Source: Taudactylus pleione
Lineage: Eukaryota; Chordata; Amphibia; Anura; Myobatrachidae
Assembly: GCA_031769625.1 (NCBI GenBank)
Contig: JAUIMM010000001.1
Coordinates: 2,604,001 to 2,668,000, forward strand
Reading direction: 5' to 3'
Length of the DNA: 64,000 nucleotides
This document shows positions 1 through 11,800 of the stretch, piece by piece. The position numbers and the translations under genes are program-made. Within the stretch, counting starts at the first letter, position 1, and every line of letters starts with the position of its first letter. The notes beneath the pieces are model-generated. The model saw nothing but the letters and a program-made list of their open reading frames with translations, had not been told where the DNA came from and did no database searches.

Positions 1-3000
1 CCGTAGCACACCATCCCACACCGCACCCCCCCAAACAGCACAGCACCGCACCTCCCCAAACAGCACAGCACCACACCTCCCCACACTGCACCTCCCCACA
101 CAGTACCGCACCTCCCCACACAGCACCACACATCCACACACCACACCTCCCCACACAGCACCGCATCTCCCCACACATCACCTCCCCACAGAGCACAGCA
201 CCGCACCTCTCCACTCCGCACCTCCCAAAACAGCACCGCACCTCACCACACAGCACAGCACTGCACATCCCCACACAGCACAGCACCGCACATCCCCACA
301 CCACACCCCCCCACACAGTACTGCACCTCCCCCACAGCACCGCACCTCCCCACACAGCACCTCCCCACACAGTACAGCACCGCACATCCCCACACCACAC
401 CTCCCCACACAGCACAGCACCGCACATCCCCACACCACACCTCCCCGCACAGCACAGCACTGTACATGACCACACCGCACCTCCCCACACAGCATAGCAC
501 CGCACATCCCCACACCACACCTCCCCACACAGCACAGTACCACGCCTCCCCACACAGCACAGCACGGCACAACCACACACCACACCTCCCCACACAGCAG
601 AGCACCGCACATCCCCATATCGCACCTCCCCACACAGCACAACACCACACCTCCCCACACAGCACAGCACCTCACCTCCCCACAAAGCACAGCACCGCAC
701 CGCACATCCCCACACAGCACAGCACCGCACCTCCCCACTCCGCACCTCCCCACACAGCACCGCACCTCCCCCACAGTACAACACCTACCCACACAGCACC
801 TCCCCACACAGCACAGCACCGCACCTCCCCACACTGCACCTCCCCACACAGTACCGCACTTCCCCACACAGCACCACACCTCACCACACCACACCTCCCC
901 ACACAGAACCGCATCTCCCCACACAGCACAGCACTGCACATCCCCACACAGCACAGCACCGCACATCCCCACACCACACCTCCCCACACAGTACTGCACC
1001 TCCCCCACAGCACTGCACCTCCCCACACAGCACCTCCCCACACAGCACAGCACCGCACATCCCCACACCACACCTCCCCACACAGCACAGCACCACACAT
1101 CCCCACACCACACCTCCCCGCACAGCACAGCACCGCACATGCCCACACCACACCTCCCCACACAGCATAGCACCGCACATCCCCACACCACACCTCCCCA
1201 CACAGCACAGTACCACACCTCCCCACACAGCACCTCCCCACACAGCACAGCACCACACAACCCCACACCACACCTCCCCACACAGCAGAGCACCGCACAT
1301 CCCCACATCACACCTCCCCACACAGCACAACACCACACCTCCCCACACAGCACAGCACCTCACCTCCCCACAAAGCACAGCACCGCACCGCACATCCCCA
1401 CACAGCACAGCACCTCCCCACACCGCACCTCCCCACACAGCACCGCACCTACCCCACAGTACCGCACCTCCCCACACAGCACCTCCCCACACAGCACAGC
1501 ACCGCACATCCCCACACCACACCTCTTCACACCACACATCCCCACACCGCACAACACTGCACATACTCACACAGCACCTCCGCGCACAGCACCGTACCAC
1601 ACCTTCCCACACCGCACCTCCCCACACAGCACAGCACCGCAGATCCCCACATCACACCTCCCCACACAGCACAGCACCACACCTCCCCACAAAGCACCTC
1701 CCCACACAGCACAGCACCGCACATCCCCACACCACACCTCCCCAAACAGCAGAGCACCGCACAACCCCACACCGCACCTCCTCACACAGCAGAGCACCAC
1801 ACCTCCCCACACAGCACAGCACCGCACCTCCCCACACAGCACAGCACTGCACATCCCCACACCACACCTCCCCACACAGCACAGCCACACACCTCCCCAC
1901 ACAGCACCTCCCCACACAGCACAGCACCGCACATCCCCACACCACACCTCGCACACAGCAGAGCACCGCACAACCCCACACCACACCTCCCCACACAGCA
2001 GAGCACCACACCTCCCCACACAGCACAGCACTGCACCTCCCCACAAAGCACAGCACCGCACCGCACATCCCCACTCAGCACAGCACCGCACCTCCCCACA
2101 CAGCACCGCACCTCCCCCACGGTGCCACACCTCCCCACACAGCACCTCCCCACACAGCACAGCACCGCACATCCCCACACCACACTTTCCCACACAGCAC
2201 AGCACCGCACATCCCCACACAGCACAGCACCGCACATCCCCACACCACACCTCCTTACACAGCAACGCACATCCCCACACCACACGTCCCCACACAGCAC
2301 AGCTCCGCACATCCCCACACCGCACCTCCCCACACAGCACAGCACCGCACATCCCCACACCACACTTCCCCACACAGCACAGTACCACAACTCCCCACAC
2401 AGCACCTCCCCACACAGCACAGCACCGCACATCCCCACACCACACCTCCCCACACAGCAGAGCACCGCACATCCCCACAACGCACCTCCCCACACAGCAC
2501 AGCACCACACCTCCCCACACAGCACAGCACCTCACCTCCCAACAAAGCACAGCACCGCACCGCACATCCCCACACAGCACAGCACCGCACCTCCCCACAC
2601 CGCACCTCCCCACACAGCACCTCACCTCCCCCACAGTACCGTACCTCCCCACACAGCACCTCCCCACACAGCACAGCACCGCACATCCCCACACCACACC
2701 TCTTCACAACTGACATCCCCACACAGCACAACACTGCACATACTCACACAGCACCTCCCCACACAGCACCGTACCACACCTTCCCACACTGCACCTCCCC
2801 ACACAGCACAGCACCGCACCTCCCCACACAGGACAGCACCACACCTCCCCACACAGCACCTCCCCACACAGCACAGCACCGCACATCCCCACACCACACC
2901 TCCCCACACAGCAGAGCACTGCAAAAACCCACACCGCACATCCCCACACAGCAGAGCACCACAACTCCCCACACAGCACAGCACCGCACCTCCCCACAAA

Positions 3001-5935
3001 GCACAGCACTGCACCGCACATCCCCACACAGCACAGCACCGCACCTCCCCTCACCGCACATCCCCACACAGCACCGCACCTCCCCCACGGTGCTGCACCT
3101 CCCCACACAGCACCTCCGCACACAGCACAGCACCGCACATCCCCACACCACACCTCTTCACTCCACAACTCCCCACACAGCACAGCACTGCACATACTCA
3201 CACAGCACCTCCCCACACAGCACCGTACCACACCTTCCCACACTGCACCTCCCCACACAGCACAGCACCGCACCTCCCCACACAGCACAGCACCGCACCT
3301 CCCCACACTGCACCTCCCCACACAGTACCGCACCTCCCCACACAGCACAGCACCGCACATCCCCACACCACACCTCCCCACACAGCACAGCACCGCACCT
3401 CCCCACACAGCACCTCCCCACATAGCACAGCACCGCACCTCCCCACACAGCACCGCACCTCCCCACACAGCACCTACCCACACATTCCCACACCGCACAT
3501 CCCCACACCACACCTCCCCACACAGCACAGCACCTCCCCAAACAGCATCTCCACACACAGCACAGCACTGCAAATCCCCACACCACACTTCCCCACACAG
3601 CACAGCACTGCACATCCCCACACCGCACCTCCCCACACAGCACAGCACCGCACCTTCACACACAGCACGGCACCGCACCTCCCCTCACAGCACAGCACCG
3701 CACATCCCCACACAGCACAGCACCGCACCTCCCCTCACCGCACATCCCCACACAGCACCGCACCTCCCCCACGGTGCTGCACCTCCCCACACAGCACCTC
3801 CGCACACAGCACAGCACCGCACATCCCCACACCACACCTCTTCACTCCACAACTCCCCACACAGCACAGCACTGCACATACTCACACAGCACCTCCCCAC
3901 ACAGCACCGTACCACACCTTCCCACACTGCACCTCCCCACACAGCACAGCACCGCACCTCCCCACACAGCACAGCACCGCACCTCCCCACACTGCACCTC
4001 CCCACACAGTACCGCACCTCCCCACACAGCACAGCACCGCACATCCCCACACCACACCTCCCCACACAGCACAGCACCGCACCTCCCCACACAGCACCTC
4101 CCCACATAGCACAGCACCGCACCTCCCCACACAGCACCGCACCTCCCCACACAGCACCTACCCACACATTCCCACACCGCACATCCCCACACCACACCTC
4201 CCCACACAGCACAGCACCTCCCCAAACAGCATCTCCACACACAGCACAGCACTGCAAATCCCCACACCACACTTCCCCACACAGCACAGCACTGCACATC
4301 CCCACACCGCACCTCCCCACACAGCACAGCACCGCACCTTCACACACAGCACGGCACCGCACCTCCCCTCACAGCACAGCACCACACATCCCCACACAGC
4401 ACAGCACCGCACATCCCCACAACACACCTCCCCACACAGCACCGCACCTCCCCACACAGCACCTCCCCACACAGCACAGCACCGCACATCCCCACACCAC
4501 ACCTCCCCACACAGCACAGCACCGCACAGCCCCACACCACACCTCCCCACACAGCACAGCACATCCCCACACCGCACCTCCCCACACAGCACAGCACCGC
4601 ACATCCCCACACAGAACGTCCCCACACAGCACAGCACCGTACCTCCCACACAGCACCTCCCCACACAGCACAGCACCGCACATCCCCACACCACACCTCC
4701 ACACACAGCACAGCACCGCACATACCCACACCACACCTCCCCTCACAGCACAGCACTGCACCTCCCCACACAACACAGCACCGCACCTCCCCACACAGCA
4801 CAGCACAGCACCTCCCCAAACCGCACCTCCCCACACAGCAATGCACCTCCCCCACAGCACCACACCTCCCCACACAGCACCTCTCCACACAGCACAGCAC
4901 CGCACATCCCCTCACCACCCCACACAGCACCATACCACACCTTCCCACACCGCACCTCCCCACACAGCACAGCACCGCACCTCCCCACACCGCACAGCAC
5001 CGCTACTCCTCACACTGCACCTCCCCACACAGTACCGCACCTCCCCACACAGCACCTCTGCACACAGCACAGCACCGCACATCCCCACACCACCCTTCCC
5101 CACACAGCACAGCACCGCACCTCCCCACACAGCACCTCCCCACACAGCACAGCACCGCACATCCCCACACCACACCTTCCCACACAACACAGCACCGCAC
5201 ATCCCCACACTGCACCTCCCCACACAGCACAGCACCGCGCTTCCCCACACCGCACCTCCCCACACAGCACAGCACCACACCTCCTCACACCACACCTCCC
5301 CACACAGCACTGCACCTCCCCCACAGCACTGCACCTCCCCCCACAGCACCTCCCCACACAGCACAGCACCGCACATCCCCACACCACACCTCTCCACACA
5401 GTACAGCACTGCAGATCCCCACACCGCACCTCCCCACACAGCACCACACCACACCTCCCCACACCGCACCTCCCCTCACAGCACAGCACTGCACTTCCCC
5501 ACACTGCACTTCCCCATACAGCACTGCACCTCCCCACACCACACCTCCCCACACAGCACAGCACTGCACCTCCCCCACAGCACTGCACCTCCCCACACAG
5601 CACCTCCCCACACAGCACAGCACCGCACATCCCCACACCACATCTCCCCACACAGCACCGCACCTCCCCCACAGCACTGCATCTCCCCACACAGCACCTC
5701 CCCACACAGCACAGCACCGCACATCCCCACACCACACCTCCCCACACAGCACAGCACCGCACATCCCCACACAGCACCTCCCACACAGCACAGCACCACA
5801 CCTCCCCACACTGCACCTCCCCACACAGCACAGCACTGCACCTCCCCACACTGCACCTCCCCACACAGCACAGCACCGCACCTCCCCACACCACACCTCC
5901 CCACACAGCACAGCACCACACCTCCCCACCCCAGG
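1..5935. repeat. CA-rich minisatellite array, forward orientation
   Basis: About 5.9 kb of imperfect tandem repeats built from short modules such as CCTCCCCACACAGCACAGCA and CGCACATCCCCACACCACA. Modules recur in variable order, so there is no single fixed period. The sequence is almost free of G except in GCA and CG steps. This produces very long open frames on both strands (His/Thr/Pro-rich one way, Cys/Val/Gly-rich the other) that have no domain content and are not genes. The array begins before the window. Confidence 0.95.
3016..4383. repeat. Exact 684-bp tandem duplication inside the minisatellite
   Basis: The block at about 3016-3699 is repeated at about 3700-4383 with an offset of 684 bp. 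Identical translations occur in several frames at that offset, and a rare variant string (CTCCCCCACGGTGCTGCACC) is present at 3084 and 3768. The first visible difference after the second copy is CCACACATCC in place of CCGCACATCC near 4382. Neighbouring modules are much more diverged, so this is either a very recent duplication or an assembly artefact. Confidence 0.85.
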
Positions 5936-6533
5936 GAGGTGTGGGGAGGTGCAGTGTGGGGATGTGCAGTGCTGTGCTGTGTGGGGAGGTCCTGTGTGGA
6001 GAGATGAGGTGTGGGGATGTGCAGTGCTGTGCTGTGTGGGGAGGTGCTGTGTGTGGAGGTGCGGTGTTGGGATGTGCGGTGCTGTGCTGTGTGGGGATGT
6101 GTGGTGCTGTACTGTGTGGGGATGTTTGGTGCTGTGCTGTGTGGGGAGGTGCTGTTTGGGGAGGTGCAGTGTGGGGAGTTGTGGTGCTGTACTGTGTGGG
6201 GAGATGCGGTGTGGGGATGTGCAGTGCTGTACTGTGTGGGGATGTGCAGTGCTGTGCTGTGTGGGGAGGTGCTGAGTGGGGATGTGTGGGAAGGTGTGGT
6301 GTGGGGAGGTGCGGTGTGGGGATATACGGTGCTTTGTGGGGAGGTGAGGTGTGGGGAAGTGGTTTGCTGTGCTGTGTGGGATGTGTGGTGTGGGGATGTG
6401 TGGTGCTGTGTTGTGTGGAGAGGTGCTGTGTGGGGAGGTGCGGTGCTGTACTGTGTGGGGAGGTGAGGTGTGGGGAGGTGTGGGGATATGCGGTGCTGTG
6501 CTGTGTGGGGAGGTGCAGTGCTGTGCTGTGTAG
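5936..6533. repeat. Same minisatellite in inverted orientation (part 1)
   Basis: From 5936 the array reads as the reverse complement of the preceding one (GGAGGTGTGGGGAGGTGCAG, GGATGTGCAGTGCTGTGCTG). The switch is abrupt at CCTCCCCACC-CCAGGGAGGTGTGG. It is interrupted by the solo LTR at 6534 and resumes at 7940. Confidence 0.92.
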
Positions 6534-6840
6534 TGTTGGTATTAAAATGAACCTCTATATACCCCGGCCTGTACCTTCTAAAATCCTTCCTATAAACTTC
6601 TAAGGATGACGCTAATTTGCGTACGCAGTCATACAGTAAATAAACACTTAGACCTGGAATCTGTGGTTCCAAAGCACAAGTGTTATTCAAGTAAAAGTTC
6701 AGACAGTTACACGCAATTGATCCAGACACAATTTAGGCGCAAAAGGAATTATACAGACCCAAGTACAATTATACATACGCAGCGCTTCCGGTACCATATG
6801 TTAGGCATCAGCAAGAAACCCCTCAGTCAGCATTCAGCAT

Positions 6841-6898
6841 ATTTATACCCCCCCAGAATAGACAGGACAATAGAAAAGTTTGCTGCTGATGTCATTGG
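6841..6898 (-). promoter_or_regulatory. Putative LTR core promoter (CCAAT and TATA boxes)
   Basis: Read on the minus strand, CCAATGACATCA (CCAAT plus a CRE-like half site) ends near 6894 and GGGTATAAAT follows at 6841-6849, about 47 bp downstream. This is normal U3 spacing. Transcription would run toward lower coordinates. No canonical AATAAA was found between here and 6534. Confidence 0.55.
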
Positions 6899-7499
6899 TT
6901 CCCAGGGGAGAAGCATCTGTTACAAAGCATTTAACAGGCTGGTTCAAATAGACTCTCCCTGCCTCTAACAGCTGGGGGTCTTTCCCTTTCCGCCCCCTGC
7001 AACATCCTCATGAAATATACATTTTGTTGCTTGTAGGCTCTGCGATCCATAACTCGAGAATGCATGATGCGATCTCCCCACCGATAACACCGGAATACTG
7101 TAAAAAGACTACGCATCAGTACAAATCCAAATACGACTTGTTTAGCAATGTATAATACATTAGTTATCAAATATCTTTATTTCTCATGCATTTAAACTAA
7201 CTGAACCAACTTAAATCATACACTTTAAAGCTTATTAAAGCTTATGTGTGAATATGTAATGTGTGAGTATTCGGGGTTTGATATAAGGATGCTAGTTAAC
7301 TTGGGGCAGATGCGTGCGCATAAAGCTAATAAACGGTATTTTCATTCGGGGTCTTAAGCATAATGTGTGTATGTGAAATGGTGAAATATGCAATCGCATG
7401 ATGCTAATAATTGTACATTCGCTACTGGGCGTCATGTTAGCAGCTCAATTGTGCGTAATGTGCGGTGTTTATGAATGAGATTCCATCTATGATGGACTT

Positions 7500-7553
7500 A
7501 TCATATTTATATATATATATATATACATGTACATACATACACACACACATATC
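7500..7553. repeat. AT/CA microsatellite
   Basis: A run of TA dinucleotides is followed by TACATACA and CACACACACA. It lies inside the solo LTR. Confidence 0.85.
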
Positions 7554-7939
7554 ATTCCTCACTCACAGTTTCAGACTGCAATGCAAATGTGTCTGGGTGT
7601 GAAACTAAAACCTGTTTAGGATTCAGACACATTCAATTGTGTAGATCAATGCCTGGATTATATTACAATTGCCACAACTATACTTTGCATCCAGGGATTC
7701 CCAATTTGTATGTAAAAATACCCATTGTCTATTCTATTTCAGGTGCCCTTGGTAGATTATCAAAAACATTGCCATCTGTTCTTAGCTCCTGAGTTGTAAC
7801 TTAAAGTGACGCTGGTCGCAAAATGGCGTCTTGCAGATTCTTGTTTCTAAAATGGAGTCTAGCTGCCATTTGCAAGATGGCGTTGCGCACGCTTCAATTT
7901 TAAACTGATCTTGTCTCAGCCAATAATCCAGTTTTGACA

Positions 7940-8775
7940 GTAGGGAGGTGCTGTGTGGGGAGGTGCGGTGTGGGGAGGTGCTGCGTGGGGAGGTGCGGTG
8001 CTGTGTGGGGAGGTGAGGTGTGGAGATGTGCGTTGCTGTGCTGTGTGGGGATGTGTGGTGCTGTACTGTGTGGGGAGGTGTGGTGTGGGGATGTGCAGTG
8101 CTGTGTGGTGTGGGGATGTGTGGTGGTGTGGGGAGATACAGTGAGGTGCTGTGCTGTGTGTTGGGGAAGTACTGTGGTGTGAGGAGGTGTGGTGCTGTGT
8201 GGGGAGGTGCGGTGTGGGGATGTGCGGTGATGTGCTGTGTGGGGAGGTGTGGTGCTGTGTGGGGAGGTGTGGTGTGGGGAAGTGCAGTGCTGTGTGGGGA
8301 GGTGCTGTGTGGGGAGGTGCGGTGCAGTGCTGTGTGGGGAGGTGTGGTGTGAGGATGTGTGGTGCTGTGTGGGGAGGTGCTGTGTGGGGAGGTGTGGTGT
8401 GGGGAGGTGCGGTGCTGTGCTGTGTGGGGAGGTGCGGTGCTGTTTGGGGAGGTGCGGTGTGGGGAGGTGCGGTGCTATGTGGGGAGTTGCGGTGTGGGGA
8501 GGTGTGGTGCTGTGCTGTGTGGGGAGGTGTGGTGTGGGGATGTGTGGCGCTGGGCTGTGTGGGGAGGTGCAGTGCTGTGTGGGGAGGTGCAGTGCTGTGT
8601 GGGGAGGTGCGTTATGGGGATGTGCGGTGGTGTGGGAAGGTGCTGTGCTGTGTGGGGAGGTGCTGTGTGGGGAGGTGCAGTGCTGTGTGGGGAGGTGCGT
8701 TATGGGGATGTGCGGTGGTGTGGTAAGGTGCTGTGCTGTGTGGTGTATGGAGGAGTGGTGATGTGTGGGGAGGAA
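7940..8775. repeat. Same minisatellite in inverted orientation (part 2)
   Basis: This continues the inverted array after the solo LTR with modules such as GAGGTGCTGTGTGGGGAGGT and GGTGTGGGGATGTGTGGTG. It grades into non-repetitive sequence near 8775. Confidence 0.92.
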
Positions 8776-8845
8776 GTGGGGGTATGGAAATATAAGGGGA
8801 GCTCAGGACTTGGGCCTTAGCACCCATAATATTTCCATACCCACA
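8774..8845. repeat. Inverted repeat at the end of the minisatellite
   Basis: GGGGGTATGGAAATAT (from 8779) is complementary to ATATTTCCATACCCAC (ending near 8844), with about 34 bp between. It could form a hairpin with arms of 14-16 bp. It lies just outside the array edge. Confidence 0.6.
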
Positions 8846-9129
8846 CTTCAAAATTTTTACTACGACCACTTGCTATGGGACTGTTGTTACTCAGGGGTCC
8901 AACATCACAATCTACTGACCGGCCCCGGCGTGAAAACCAGTGGAGAGGAGTGCTACAGTCAGTGTTAAAGTCAGTCATGTGGGTTCGCATCCCCGGGAGA
9001 ACACTTCCCTGCTGTAGCTTCTGTGCACAAGGACTGCGGGAAAGGTCAGTTCCTCACTCACAGTTACCTTCTGACTCTCTCTCTCTCCTTCTACTAGCAT
9101 TGTTTTCCTCAGCAATTTACTCCCTCACT

Positions 9130-9772
9130 CAGAAACCTAATATACCCATTGCCTCTACCCTTTGCTTGTCACTCACTGCTTCTCCTTGTATCCCTCTACC
9201 CATCACACTCCTCCCATCACCCAATGCCCATCACCCTCTGCCTCTCCCTTTCACCTTCTCCCTTTCACCCACCCGTCGTCATCTCCTCCCTGTTATCAAA
9301 TGCCTCTACATGTCATCCTCTTTCTTTCACCTACTCTGTCACCCTCTTCCTCTCCATTGGCCTCTCCCTGTCACCCACTGCTTCTCTCTATCACCCTCTG
9401 CTTGTCACCCTCTCCCAGACACCGACTAGGTCTCCCTGTCCCCCACTGCTTCTCCTTGTCACCCTCTGCCATCACCCTCTTCCCATTCTCCACTGCCTCT
9501 CACCCTATGCCGCTCTTTGTCACCATCTCCCTGTCACCCACTCTCCTTCATCCCCTGCACCTCCCTGTCACCCACTCTCTGTCACCCTGTACCTCTCCCT
9601 GTTACCCACTGCATCTTCCTATCACCCTCTGCTTGTCACCCTTTCTCCAACACCCTCTGGCTCACCCTGTCACCCTCTTCCTCTCCATTACCCTCTCCCT
9701 ATCCACCTATCTCTCTCCCCATCACCCTCTGCCTCCCCCTGTCACCCACTGCCTCCCCCTGACACCCACCAA
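9130..9772. repeat. CT-rich minisatellite
   Basis: Imperfect repeats of about 24-30 bp are built from CACCCACTGCCTCTCCCTGT, CACCCTCTGCCTCTCC and related strings. The open frames through it are rich in Ser/Pro/Leu/His with no domain content. Confidence 0.85.
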
Positions 9773-9776
9773 TGTG

Positions 9777-9905
9777 GAGGATATTGTGAAATACAGTATA
9801 TATTGTCATTCATTTATATGGCGCCACAAGGTTTCCACAGAGCCTAACAAAGTACATCAATTGTTTGAGGGAGGGTGGGCCCCAAACCAGTACCTTGCCT
9901 AGGGC
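9777..9905. repeat. Fragment of an interspersed repeat
   Basis: TTTATATGGCGCCACAAGG, followed by TTCCACAGAGCCTAACAAAG, matches the better preserved copy at about 27105. It is a short diverged piece. Confidence 0.65.
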
Positions 9906-10164
9906 CCTTGAGGTCTAAATCTGCTCTTCATGTAACATAGAATTCTTCACAATACATTCACTTGGCAAATCTTAATTTTCGCAAACAAACAGCTGGTCAT
10001 ATAATGACATCATCACATCGGCGGCAAATATGGTGTGCAAAATACAATTCAAGTGATCTCACAGTTACCGTTAATACTGCATAGTTACCATTTTCTATAT
10101 TACTTCACAACACATAACCAATAATTAACATTGCAAAACTGATAAACAATCCCACAACCCTTGA

Positions 10165-10520
10165 CCAGTGCGCACGGGAATAATGTCAATACTCTAGGCT
10201 GATCAGCACATTGGGGTCCAATTCCAATGAATTGCACGATTACGACATCGTAGTCATGCAATTGCTCAGTAATCAGCCGCAAATCGTGCACAAATCGTGA
10301 ATTCAAATGTCGGAAATGACCAGCGATGCACGCTCCCGCTGGTCGTTTCCGACATCAATCATCGGCCGAACATGCAGGCCAATTTGCCGATAACGACAGA
10401 TTGGCCATGTTTGGGGATGATTGATGTGCACTGCACTCCTTAGGGGAATGATGGTATGATTACAATGTTGTAATCATACTGTCTTTCCCTGATCAACAAG
10501 TGGACGGGCACCTTAAGTAT
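10165..10520. mobile_element. Hairpin-string repeat, third family
   Basis: This stretch contains successive inverted repeats. TCGGAAATGACCAGC pairs with GCTGGTCGTTTCCGA across 13 bp (10309-10351). GATTACGACATCGTAGTC is a near-perfect palindrome at 10239. GTATGATTACAATGTTGTAA TCATAC is a perfect 12-bp-arm hairpin around 10453. TTGATTGATG/CATCAATCATC arms bracket a middle segment. The outer ends TTGACCAGTG and GATCAACAAG are only partly complementary, so the boundaries are approximate. There is no coding capacity. Confidence 0.55.
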
Positions 10521-10655
10521 GAGAGGTCATTTATTCTCCTTATATGACATATATGTCCTTGATGATTCCGGTTATAACTACCAGGTGACAATGTCGTAGT
10601 GGGATAGTGTATAATAGCTATTATACCAGGAAAGTTAGCTTTGCTCCAGAAACAG

Positions 10656-11290
10656 GCTGTCCCAAAGTAGCTGTATCTCTTTATAGTCTGTGTCTGGTGG
10701 AGCTGGCTGACTTACCACAGTGCTGCCTGTATCGCTTTGTAGTCTGTCTCTGGTGGAGCTGGCTGACTCACCACAGTTCTAGCTGTATCTCTTTGTAGTC
10801 TCTCTCTGGTGGAGCTGGCTGACTCACCACAGTTCTAGCTGTATCTCTCTGTAGTCTGTATCTGGTGGAGCTGGCTGACTCACCACAGTGCTAGCTGTAT
10901 CTCTTTGTAGTCTGTCTCTGGTGGAGCTGGCTGACTCACCACAGTTCTAGCTGTATCTCTTTGTAGTCTCTCTCTGGTGGAGCTGGCTGACTCACCACAG
11001 TTCTAGCTGTATCTCTTTGTAGTCTCTCTCTGGTGGAGCTGGCTGACTCACCACAGTTCTAGCTGTATCTCTTTGTAGTCTGTATCTGGTGGAGCTGGCT
11101 GACTCACCACAGTGCAAGCTGTATCTGTTTGTAGTCTGTATCTGGTGGAGCTGGCTGACTCACCACAGAGCTAGCTGTATCTCTTTGTAGTCTGTCTCTG
11201 GTGGAGCTGACTGACTCACCACAGTTCTAGCTGTATCTCTTTGTAGTCTCTCTCTGGTGGAGCTGGCTGACTCACCAGAGTTCTAGCTGT
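10656..11290. repeat. 56-bp minisatellite, part 1
   Basis: Tandem units of 56 bp, for example anchored on CTGGTGGAGCTGGCTGACTC at 10751, 10807 and onward. Variants (AGTGCTGCC, AGTTCTAGC, AGTGCAAGC) distinguish subfamilies. It is interrupted by the element at 11291. Confidence 0.95.
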
Positions 11291-11800
11291 GGGCCTGATT
11301 CAGAGCTGAATGCTCTGATCAGAGCACTCGCTCTGAATCAGGGCCCTCCTCCCTGAAAATGGAGCGGCCTCCTGGCCGCTCACATAGCTGTGGGTTACCA
11401 CCCACAGCATATGCGAGCGGCCAAAAAGATGGTCACGATGGTCTTGACCATCGGACTTGCGACGGAGACCCTGCGGTAGGGTCTCCCTGCCGCAAGCCCT
11501 GGAGTGATTTTGGCTCTATCAGTGATGTCAGTGGGGCCGGCCTCAGACGGTAGACGTTCCCATGGGAACGCCTTCATCTGGCAGACACGCCCCCGGCATA
11601 CCCAACAAAGGGGGCGTGCTGTCTATCTACATCAACAGCACGCCCCCTTTGGTGCGAGACCCGGAGCGATGGTGAGCCCATCGCTCGCCGGGTCTAGTGC
11701 ATGCGCACGATGGAGCTCTCTCCATCGTGCGCATGCGCAGTGGGGAACATCGACCCGCTTGCAAGCATACTGCTGCTCGCGAGCGGGTCTGAATGACCCC
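11291..11800. mobile_element. Hairpin-string element, family A, copy 1
   Basis: A 510-bp insertion in the 56-bp satellite, flanked by CTGT (11287-11290 and 11801-11804). Removing it restores a normal satellite unit. The ends GGGCCTGATTCAGA and TCTGAATGACCCC are inverted repeats. The interior is a chain of palindromes, including GGCCGCTCACATAGCTGTGG-type arms, GATGGTCACGATGGTC/GACCATCG, GGCGTTCC/GGAACG, AAAGGGGGCGTGCTGT/ACAGCACGCCCCCTTT and GCGCACGATGGAG/CTCCATCGTGCGC. No open frame looks coding. It is homologous to 48093-48614 and 59877-60406. Confidence 0.85.

Larger units (their letters stand above)
6534..7939 (-). mobile_element. Solo LTR (about 1.4 kb) inserted in the minisatellite
   Basis: The sequence begins TGTTGG and ends TTGACA, so it has the TG...CA termini of retroviral-type LTRs. 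It is flanked by the 4-bp direct repeat GTAG (6530-6533 and 7940-7943). Removing the element and one GTAG restores a continuous array module (CTGTGTAGGGAGGTG). On the minus strand a CCAAT box and TATA box lie about 310-365 bp from the 3' end, which sets the LTR orientation. No internal retroviral coding sequence flanks it, as expected after LTR-LTR recombination. The retroelement family is not identified. A 4-bp duplication fits several ERV and Ty3-type integrases. Confidence 0.8.

Noticed and set aside
178..6603. Very long open frames on both strands (up to about 1,490 codons) rich in His/Thr/Pro or Cys/Val/Gly
   Set aside because: They follow the minisatellite's base bias, overlap on both strands and several frames, and have no domains. 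They are stop-poor low-complexity sequence, not genes.
6606..6968. 120-codon frame inside the solo LTR
   Set aside because: It lies on the strand opposite the LTR promoter, has no domains, and lies within non-coding LTR sequence.
8975..9000. GGTTCGCATCCCCGG resembling a tRNA-derived SINE B box
   Set aside because: One mismatch to the B-box core and no A box upstream. Insufficient for a SINE call.
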